Below, one piece after another: positions 7,521-12,265 of a stretch of DNA of 12,265 bases (its first letter is position 1; the number at the start of each line of letters is the position of its first letter). Both the position numbers and the translations under genes were made by a program. The stretch comes from Oribacterium sp. UBA6992. Its GTDB lineage: Bacteria; Bacillota; Clostridia; Lachnospirales; Lachnospiraceae. The stretch lies in contig DJXY01000014.1 of NCBI GenBank assembly GCA_002449915.1, forward strand, positions 1-12,265. The letters run 5' to 3'. The notes below the pieces were generated by a model. That model ran no database searches. It saw nothing but the letters and a program-made list of their open reading frames with translations, and was not told the DNA's origin.

Positions 7521-7748
7521 ATGAAGGAATTACTGGAAACAATTGCGAGAGCTCTTGTTCAGTTTCCTGATGACGTAAAGGTCCAGGAAGAGGATAAGGA
7601 CGGCGAGGTTCTCCTTACCCTGTCTGTGAACGAGCAGGATATGGGAAAGGTAATCGGTCGTTCGGGACGAATTGCAAAGGCAATCCGCTCAGTTATGAGT
7701 GCTGCCGCATCCAAGGCGGATGTCAAGGTATCCGTAGATATAAGATAA
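7521..7748 (+). CDS. khpA: KH-domain RNA-binding protein KhpA
   Basis: This 75-residue protein consists almost entirely of a single KH domain. The RNA-binding GXXG loop is GRSG at residues 46-49, in the segment GKVIGRSGRIAKAIR. In streptococci and other Firmicutes, KhpA forms a dimer or pairs with KhpB (Jag/EloR) to bind many small RNAs and 5' leaders and influences cell elongation and division; that role is family knowledge and nothing here shows it directly. GAGGTG at 7509-7514 lies 6 bases before the ATG. The position between rpsP and rimM is the conserved one. The stop codon (TAA 7746-7748) overlaps the rimM Shine-Dalgarno. Confidence 0.95.
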   Translation: MKELLETIARALVQFPDDVKVQEEDKDGEVLLTLSVNEQDMGKVIGRSGRIAKAIRSVMSAAASKADVKVSVDIR

Positions 7749-7758
7749 AGGAGACTTT

Positions 7759-8277
7759 ATGCAGAAAAAGCTTACCGTTGGTAAAATTGTTACCACCCAT
7801 GGCTTAAAAGGCGAAGTCAAAGTATATCCTACGACAGAAGATCCAGACAGATTTTTGGACTTATCCAGGGTCTGGCTGGATCTTGGCGTTTCCGGATATA
7901 AAGAGCTGGAGGTGGAATACGTACGCTTTCAGAAAAATATGGTACTGGTAAAATTTAAGGGACTGGATCGTATCGAGGATGTACAGTCCTTCCGGGATCA
8001 TATGCTCCTTGTTGACCGTGAGGATGCCATCCCTCTGAAAGAGGGCGAATATTTTGTGGGCGATGTCATCGGTCTCACGGTGATAACCGATGAGGATGTA
8101 ACGCTCGGCACGGTAAGTGATATCATGGAAACCGGCGCCAATAACGTATTTATCGTAAAGGACGATACCGGCAGAGAATATCTGATTCCGCACTCTCCCA
8201 ATATTGTCAAGGAAATCAATCCCGAGGAAGGCTATGTCCGGATCCATGTGATCCCGGGACTTCTGGAGCTTACATGA
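7759..8277 (+). CDS. rimM: 16S rRNA processing / 30S maturation factor RimM
   Basis: This 172-residue protein has the two barrel domains of RimM. The N-terminal domain begins VGKIVTTHGLKGEVKV, the family signature. A C-terminal PRC-barrel covers about 95-172 and contains FVGDVIGLTV, GANNVFIV and LIPHSPNIV. RimM binds ribosomal protein S19 and helps mature the head of the 30S subunit, including late 16S rRNA processing. AAAGGAG (7747-7753) overlaps the khpA stop and precedes the ATG by 5 bases. The stop overlaps the trmD start (ATGA at 8274-8277), so the two are translationally coupled. Confidence 0.97.
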   Translation: MQKKLTVGKIVTTHGLKGEVKVYPTTEDPDRFLDLSRVWLDLGVSGYKELEVEYVRFQKNMVLVKFKGLDRIEDVQSFRDHMLLVDREDAIPLKEGEYFVGDVIGLTVITDEDVTLGTVSDIMETGANNVFIVKDDTGREYLIPHSPNIVKEINPEEGYVRIHVIPGLLELT

Positions 8278-9032
8278 AAAAATATTATGTAATGACGCTG
8301 TTTCCGGATATGGTACTGAACAATGTCCGAACAAGCATTACCGGCAGAGCAATTGCCGATGGCAAAATCTCCGTTGATGCTGTCAATATCCGGGAATATA
8401 CAGAGGATAAACGGCATGGCAGAGTGGACGATTATCCCTATGGCGGAGGTGCCGGTATGCTCATGCAGGCACAGCCGATTTATGACTGCTACCAGGCGAT
8501 CAGCGGAGCTCTCGGACATAATCCACGAGTACTTTACATGTCACCGCAGGGCAGAACCTTTGACCAGCGTATGGCAGAGGAGCTTGCCGGGGAGGAGGAG
8601 CTTGTGTTCCTCTGCGGTCATTACGAGGGCGTCGATGAACGGGCACTGGAGCTTATTCATGCGGAGAATGTCTCCATCGGCGACTATGTCCTGACCGGCG
8701 GGGAACTGGCGAGCTGCGTCATGATCGATGCCATTTCGAGGCTTGTGCCCGGAGTGCTGAACAAGGACGCGTCTTATGAAATCGAGAGCTTCTCGGACGG
8801 GCTTCTGGAATATCCTCAGTATACACGCCCCGAGGAATATATGGGGCTGAAGGTGCCGGAAATCCTTCTGTCCGGAGATCATAAAAAAGTAGAGGAATGG
8901 CGGCACAGCATGAGTCTGGAACGCACCAGATCCGTCCGTCCGGAGCTTTATGCGCTCTATCAGCAGGAGCACCCCGAGGAGTTTATGGAAAAGCCGAAGC
9001 GGAGGAGAAGAAAATCTCACACGGACAGCTGA
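8274..9032 (+). CDS. trmD: tRNA (guanine-37-N1)-methyltransferase TrmD
   Basis: This 252-residue SPOUT methyltransferase transfers a methyl group from S-adenosylmethionine to G37 next to the anticodon, preventing +1 frameshifts. YGGGAGM lies at 56-62. The deep trefoil-knot SAM site is formed by LCGHYEGVDER (113-123) and IGDYVLTGGE (135-144). The conserved GLLEYPQYTRP runs from 176 to 186. The residue just before the Ser-Phe of the usual Asp-Ser-Phe motif, the position of the catalytic D169 in E. coli/H. influenzae TrmD, is Glu171 here. The protein ends in an Arg/Lys-rich tail. GGAG at 8265-8268 precedes the ATG, and the gene overlaps rimM by four bases. Confidence 0.97.
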   Translation: MKKYYVMTLFPDMVLNNVRTSITGRAIADGKISVDAVNIREYTEDKRHGRVDDYPYGGGAGMLMQAQPIYDCYQAISGALGHNPRVLYMSPQGRTFDQRMAEELAGEEELVFLCGHYEGVDERALELIHAENVSIGDYVLTGGELASCVMIDAISRLVPGVLNKDASYEIESFSDGLLEYPQYTRPEEYMGLKVPEILLSGDHKKVEEWRHSMSLERTRSVRPELYALYQQEHPEEFMEKPKRRRRKSHTDS

Positions 9033-9202
9033 GAAATCTATTGCATTCTCCTCGTATTTATGTTAATTTATAAAAGTTGTGACTTTAAAGAGATGTTCCT
9101 CTGACGAGGGAATCCGTAAGATGAGGGATTCGTGCCAATGCGCCGGAAATAGGTTCCGGGTATGCCGTGAATGAACGTCAAATAGAAAATGGAGGTATCA
9201 CA
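9033..9202 (+). promoter_or_regulatory. rplS leader with stacked hairpins, candidate L19 leader, possible promoter
   Basis: This is a 170-base non-coding stretch. Near its start, TATAAA (9069-9074) could be a -10 box, with only a poor -35 (TTCTCC, 9046-9051) upstream. Downstream are two perfect 6-bp hairpins. The first is GAATCC (9110-9115) with GGATTC (9126-9131); the second is CCGGAA (9143-9148) with TTCCGG (9154-9159) around a 5-base loop. A third pairing, TTCC (9096-9099) with GGAA (9109-9112), shares bases with the first and would exclude it. No T-run follows either stem, so these are not terminators. A ribosomal protein L19 leader is a known Firmicutes element, and the location fits, but I could not check this one against its model. 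Confidence 0.5.
9191..9196 (+). promoter_or_regulatory. Ribosome binding site fixing the rplS start
   Basis: GGAGGT lies 6 bases before the ATG at 9203 and decides for the MANSD start over an in-frame ATG at 9167, which lies in the structured leader and would add 12 residues not seen in L19. Confidence 0.85.
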
Positions 9203-9553
9203 ATGGCTAACAGCGATATTATTAAGAGCATTGAAGAGGGACAGCTTAAGAAAGAGGTTCCTGCATTCAGAACCGGTGACACTGTAAAGGTGTACAACAA
9301 GATCAAAGAGGGCAACCGTGAGAGAGTTCAGATTTTTGAGGGTACTGTACTCAAGATCCAGGGCGGTTCCAACAGAGCTACCTTTACGGTACGTAAGGCT
9401 TCCAGCGGTATCGGCGTTGAGAAGACATGGCCGCTTCACAGCCCGATGGTTGAAAAGGTTGAGGTTGTACGTGCAGGTAAGGTTAGAAGAGCAAAGCTTA
9501 CCTATCTCCGTGAGAGAAGTGGTAAGGCTGCCAAAGTTAAGGCTCAGATCTGA
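9203..9553 (+). CDS. rplS: 50S ribosomal protein L19
   Basis: This 116-residue protein matches L19 over its full length: an N-terminal helix (about 4-20) leads into a barrel containing [20 protein letters not shown] and the signature region [18 protein letters not shown] basic C-terminal segment with [15 protein letters not shown] completes it. L19 sits at the 30S-50S interface of the large subunit and contributes to an inter-subunit bridge. The gene follows a structured leader and ends 23 bases before an intrinsic terminator, so it closes the upstream transcription unit. The strong GGAGGT fits a highly expressed ribosomal protein. Confidence 0.98.
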   Translation: MANSDIIKSIEEGQLKKEVPAFRTGDTVKVYNKIKEGNRERVQIFEGTVLKIQGGSNRATFTVRKASSGIGVEKTWPLHSPMVEKVEVVRAGKVRRAKLTYLRERSGKAAKVKAQI

Positions 9554-9576
9554 TCTTTTACAGCAACGATTCTCCA

Positions 9577-9606
9577 GGTGCTCCTTTAAAAAGGGGCGCC
9601 TTTTTT
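9577..9606 (+). terminator. Intrinsic terminator after rplS
   Basis: GGTGCTCC (9577-9584) pairs with GGGGCGCC (9593-9600) as an 8-bp GC-rich stem with two G-T wobbles around an A/T loop, followed directly by six T residues (9601-9606). This is the only convincing Rho-independent terminator in the window and separates the ribosomal block from lepB. Confidence 0.92.
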
Positions 9607-9723
9607 ATTCATGGAAATTTTTTAGAGTTTGCTGGAAATTGTATCAGTAACAATAATTGGAACCATTTCGATGCGATTAGGACGACGCGAAATCAGGAAT
9701 CGTCCTGAAAGGAAATTGTCGCA
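9607..9723 (+). promoter_or_regulatory. lepB upstream region with candidate promoter and alternative hairpins
   Basis: A promoter is plausible at 9629-9657: TTGCTG, 17 bases, AATAAT, with a start expected near 9664. The resulting leader of about 60 bases contains two inverted repeats that cannot form together: ATTTCG (9665-9670) with CGAAAT (9688-9693), and AGGACGA (9679-9685) with TCGTCCT (9700-9706), which extends to nine pairs with TT/GA on the outside (one wobble). The sequence GGAAATTGT is repeated at 9634-9642 and 9711-9719; the second copy includes the lepB Shine-Dalgarno area. The repeats are seen directly; a regulatory role is inference. Confidence 0.45.
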
Positions 9724-10251
9724 ATGAAGGAAAAAAACATGATTCAGAGCATTGTGAGGGGCTTGTCCAACATCGTGGTACTGATCGCGCTGGCATGGTT
9801 TGTGGTGCACAGCTTTCTCTCCCAGGCGTATGTCAGCGGACACAGCATGGAGCCCGCACTTGCTTCCGGAGATCTGGTCCTGGTGGATACGCTTAGTTAT
9901 GATTTTGTGAAGCCCGCCCGTATGGATGTAGTGATTTTCCGGCGCAGTGATCATTCGCAAAATATCAAGCGGATCGTCGGTCTCCCCGGGGAAACGGTAC
10001 TCATCCGCAGCGGTCATATCTATATCAATGGAAATCTACTGGAAAGCGACGAGATCTCGAATATTTCTCTTGCAGGTATTGCGGAAAATCCGGTGGAGCT
10101 GATGGATGACGAATATTTCCTGATCGGTGATAATGCCGATTCCTCCGAGGACAGCCGCTTTGCAAATATAGGTAATGTCAAGAAATCACAGATGATCGGC
10201 AAGGTATGGTTTGTACTGACCCCATTATCTAGAACAGGATTGGTAAAATAA
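9724..10251 (+). CDS. lepB: Type I signal peptidase
   Basis: This 175-residue protein has the layout of the small Gram-positive signal peptidases. A short cytoplasmic N-terminus is followed by one membrane segment (about 14-32) and an extracytoplasmic catalytic domain. The nucleophile Ser41 lies in SGHSMEP and the general base Lys82 in IKRIVGLPGE. The late box GDNADSSEDSR matches the family GDN...DSR motif. The enzyme cuts signal peptides from exported pre-proteins after Sec or SRP-dependent targeting. AAAGGA (9708-9713) lies 10 bases before the ATG. A second ATG at 9739 has AAGGA 7 bases before it and would remove five residues, so the exact start is uncertain. The stop shares one base with the rbgA start (TAATG). 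Confidence 0.95.
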   Translation: MKEKNMIQSIVRGLSNIVVLIALAWFVVHSFLSQAYVSGHSMEPALASGDLVLVDTLSYDFVKPARMDVVIFRRSDHSQNIKRIVGLPGETVLIRSGHIYINGNLLESDEISNISLAGIAENPVELMDDEYFLIGDNADSSEDSRFANIGNVKKSQMIGKVWFVLTPLSRTGLVK

Positions 10252-11108
10252 TGAACATTCAATGGTACCCGGGCCATATGGCCAAGGCAAAACGAAATAT
10301 ACGAAACGACCTGCAGCTCGTGGATCTGATCATCGAAATTCTGGATGCCCGCTGTCCGGAATCCTCCCGTAACCCGGATATCGACAGCTTTTCCAAGGAT
10401 AAGGCTAGAATCATGCTGCTCAATAAAGCAGACCTTGCAGATCCCTCTGTGACGGCACAATTTGACCGGTATTTCCGGAATAAGGGCTTCTACACGCTGG
10501 AGGTGGATGCCCGGAACAAGGGCAGCCTGAAAAAGCTGAACGCTCTCATTGAGACAGCCTGCGCACCAATTGTGGAGAGAAACAAGGCGCGAGGCATACA
10601 GACTCCCGTAATCCGCGCGATGGTTCTCGGGATTCCGAATGCAGGCAAGTCTACCTTTATCAATTCCTACGTTGGTAAGGCAATGGCTAAAACCGGAAAC
10701 AAGCCCGGTGTGACCCGGGGCAATCAGTGGATCAAGGTAAATTCACGGCTTCAGCTTTTGGACACGCCCGGCATTACCTGGCCGAAATTTGAGCGGGAAA
10801 TTGTCGGTATGAATCTTGCCATCATCGGCTCTATCAATGATCAGATTTTAAATATTGATGAGCTGGTATTTTACCTGATCAAATATCTGGTACGGTATTA
10901 TCCGTCCTGTCTCAGCGATCGCTATGGGGTTGAGATTGAAACTGCGGAGGAAGCGATCCGGGTGTTTGATGAAATCGGTATAAAGCGCGGCTGTCTTAAA
11001 AAGGGCGGAGATGTTGATTATTCCAAAACTGCCAAGATTATTCTGGATGATTTCCGAAGCGGAAGACTTGGCAGGATCACTTTGGAGCAGCCGATGCGGG
11101 AAGTGTGA
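10251..11108 (+). CDS. rbgA: Ribosome biogenesis GTPase RbgA (YlqF)
   Basis: This 285-residue protein is a circularly permuted GTPase. The G4 motif NKAD (58-61) and the DAR segment come first, then the P-loop GIPNAGKST (127-135), the GVTRG switch region and DTPG (171-174). The N-terminus, containing WYPGHMAKAKR, includes His9, which is the catalytic histidine in B. subtilis RbgA. A C-terminal RNA-binding domain covers about 200-285. RbgA completes late assembly of the 50S subunit. It begins in the lepB stop codon (TAATG) with only a weak AGGA upstream, so coupled translation with lepB is likely. rnhB follows after four bases. Confidence 0.97.
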   Translation: MNIQWYPGHMAKAKRNIRNDLQLVDLIIEILDARCPESSRNPDIDSFSKDKARIMLLNKADLADPSVTAQFDRYFRNKGFYTLEVDARNKGSLKKLNALIETACAPIVERNKARGIQTPVIRAMVLGIPNAGKSTFINSYVGKAMAKTGNKPGVTRGNQWIKVNSRLQLLDTPGITWPKFEREIVGMNLAIIGSINDQILNIDELVFYLIKYLVRYYPSCLSDRYGVEIETAEEAIRVFDEIGIKRGCLKKGGDVDYSKTAKIILDDFRSGRLGRITLEQPMREV

Positions 11109-11112
11109 CTTT

Positions 11113-11826
11113 ATGAGAGAGCTGAAAGGGGAACGTCTGGCAGCAGAGCTTACACGCCTTAAGGCGATGCGGGCGTATGAGGATCAGGCATCAGAGCTTT
11201 TATATATTGCAGGGATTGACGAGGCTGGCCGCGGACCGCTTGCGGGACCTGTTGTCGCTGCCTGCTGCATCCTGCCTAAGGACGCCGTCATCCTGTATCT
11301 CAATGATTCTAAAAAGGTATCCGCCATCCGCAGGGAAGCATTACTCCCTGAAATTGAGGAAAAAGCGCTTGCATTTGGCTATGGTGTTGTAAGTGAAAAA
11401 CGAATTGATGAGATCAATATCTTAAATGCCACCTATGAGGCCATGCATCTTGCAATCGCGATGACAGAAAAAAAGCTTGGAAAATCGCCGGAGCTTCTTT
11501 TAAATGACGCGGTGACAATCCCGGGCGTAAGCATTCCCCAGATACCGATTATCAAGGGAGATGCCAAGTCGGTTTCCATTGCGGCTGCCAGCATCATCGC
11601 CAAGGTGACGAGGGATCATATGATGGTCGAGCTTGACAAGCTATATCCGGAATATGGTTTTGCAAAGCACAAGGGCTACGGCACGGCACAGCATATTGCA
11701 GCGCTCCGAACCTACGGACCCTGCCCGATTCACAGGATGAGCTTTATCACAAAATTTATTGACAAGAGTAAGAGGGACAGCTGGAAATATAAGGACAGGC
11801 TTTACGAGGAGTTCGGTGCAGAGTAA
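11113..11826 (+). CDS. rnhB: Ribonuclease HII
   Basis: This 237-residue type 2 RNase H cuts the RNA strand of RNA-DNA hybrids and begins excision of single ribonucleotides from DNA. The metal-binding residues are D36-E37 in GIDEAGRGPLAGPVV, D132 in LLNDAV and D150 in IKGDAKS. The IAAASIIAKVTRD segment and the GRG motif (39-41) used to recognise the RNA-DNA junction are intact. Residues 1-30 form a charged helical N-terminal extension like that of B. subtilis RNase HII. The ATG at 11113 follows the rbgA stop by four bases; the upstream ribosome site is weak (GGGAAG at 11098-11103). The last 11 bases overlap yraN. Confidence 0.96.
   Translation: MRELKGERLAAELTRLKAMRAYEDQASELLYIAGIDEAGRGPLAGPVVAACCILPKDAVILYLNDSKKVSAIRREALLPEIEEKALAFGYGVVSEKRIDEINILNATYEAMHLAIAMTEKKLGKSPELLLNDAVTIPGVSIPQIPIIKGDAKSVSIAAASIIAKVTRDHMMVELDKLYPEYGFAKHKGYGTAQHIAALRTYGPCPIHRMSFITKFIDKSKRDSWKYKDRLYEEFGAE
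11806..11811 (+). promoter_or_regulatory. Ribosome binding site supporting a GTG start for yraN
   Basis: GAGGAG inside the end of rnhB stands four bases before the GTG at 11816, closer than ideal. It supports a GTG start over the upstream in-frame ATG at 11759, which lies deep inside rnhB and would add 19 residues unlike the family. Confidence 0.6.
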
Positions 11827-12172
11827 ATCAGAAAACCATACAAAGGGACAGAAATACGAGGAAAAAGCCGCGTTGTATCTTTTATCTCTCGGATACGAAA
11901 TCCTCGAGCGGAATTACCGTTTCCATCGAAATGAAATAGATATCATCGCAAAAGACGGTGCATATATCGTATTTACAGAGGTAAAATACCGTTCCGGAAC
12001 GGATCTGGGCTTTGGTTTTGATGCCGTAGATGCCCGGAAGCAGCAGAGGATCCGTAAGGTTGCCGAGAGCTATCTTATAAAGCAAAGGCTCGGACTCTAC
12101 AGCACGCCCTGCCGCTTTGATGTCATCAGTATTGACGGCACTGAGCTCAAGCATTTTATCAATGCGTTCTGA
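11816..12172 (+). CDS. yraN: YraN / UPF0102 family nuclease-fold protein
   Basis: This 118-residue protein matches the UPF0102 (YraN) family in length and layout: an N-terminal KGQKYEEKAALYL helix, then LERNYRFHRNEIDIIA and VFTEVKYRS. These make up a PD-(D/E)XK nuclease-like core, with E15, D42 and the E55-V-K57 pair as the candidate metal and catalytic residues. The family resembles Holliday-junction resolvase folds, but its cellular role is not well settled, so no reaction is assigned. A GTG start at 11816 gives the expected N-terminus and has GAGGAG before it. The gene overlaps rnhB by 11 bases and is most likely the last gene of the lepB–rbgA–rnhB–yraN unit visible here. Confidence 0.88.
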   Translation: MQSKSENHTKGQKYEEKAALYLLSLGYEILERNYRFHRNEIDIIAKDGAYIVFTEVKYRSGTDLGFGFDAVDARKQQRIRKVAESYLIKQRLGLYSTPCRFDVISIDGTELKHFINAF

Positions 12173-12265
12173 GGGATATCGGACAGCATGCATTCGCAGA
12201 AGCTAAAAATGCCAATCCAAAGTGGATCAGTGCGCACTTGTGGCTAGCGTAAAGTATTTGTAGGT
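12173..12265. other. Window end without a recognisable gene
   Basis: No supported coding region or terminator is visible in these last 93 bases. They contain an imperfect hairpin (CCAAAGTG 12217-12224 with CACTTGTGG 12235-12243, one bulged G) and, overlapping it, the 10-base perfect palindrome AGTGCGCACT (12229-12238). No T-run follows. It may be the start of a downstream leader, but nothing identifies it. Confidence 0.4.

Noticed and set aside
11011..11112. An upstream in-frame start for rnhB inside rbgA.
   Set aside because: The extra 34 residues are the out-of-frame reading of the conserved RbgA C-terminus; the ATG at 11113 follows the rbgA stop in normal operon spacing.
1..12265. A hidden defence, mobile or otherwise novel multi-gene system.
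   Set aside because: Every gene belongs to a known housekeeping family in its usual order; no transposase, integrase, CRISPR repeats, tRNA, SRP RNA or unassigned gene was seen.

Overview
This window is a conserved housekeeping gene block on the + strand of a Firmicutes genome. The gene order plsX–acpP–rnc–smc–ftsY–ylxM–ffh–rpsP–khpA–rimM–trmD–rplS–lepB–rbgA(ylqF)–rnhB–yraN is the classic Firmicutes arrangement. A signal peptidase I gene between rplS and rbgA, and sequence flavours such as the GAG motif in the Ffh M domain, suggest a clostridial, Lachnospiraceae-like organism. That placement is an inference from gene order and protein character; no search was run. I see no insertion sequences, prophage, CRISPR, tRNA or rRNA, and essentially all the DNA is coding.

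Layout. Positions 1-1266 hold the end of plsX, then acpP and rnc (fatty-acid/phospholipid synthesis and RNase III). Positions 1247-5405 hold smc and ftsY (chromosome organisation and SRP receptor). A consensus sigma-A type promoter at 5434-5462 then starts a ylxM–ffh unit. A 76-base gap leads to rpsP, khpA, rimM and trmD, a tightly packed set for 30S maturation and tRNA modification. A 170-base structured leader precedes rplS, which ends in a clear intrinsic terminator at 9577-9606. A second transcription unit follows, with a short structured leader before lepB, rbgA, rnhB and yraN. The last 93 bases contain no gene I can support.

How the genes work together. FtsY, Ffh and YlxM belong to co-translational protein targeting, and LepB removes signal peptides after export. 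RNase III is known in Bacillus subtilis to process SRP RNA, which links rnc to the same theme; no SRP RNA gene is visible here. RpsP, RimM, TrmD, RplS and RbgA serve ribosome assembly and decoding fidelity, PlsX and AcpP serve membrane lipid synthesis, and Smc and RNase HII serve chromosome upkeep.

There is no sign of an unknown multi-gene system. The points worth a second look are details: an Smc with unequal arm lengths and a segment without heptads, an FtsY with a clipped N-terminus, substitutions at important positions of Ffh and TrmD, an internal promoter close to consensus, and two structured leaders in front of rplS and lepB.
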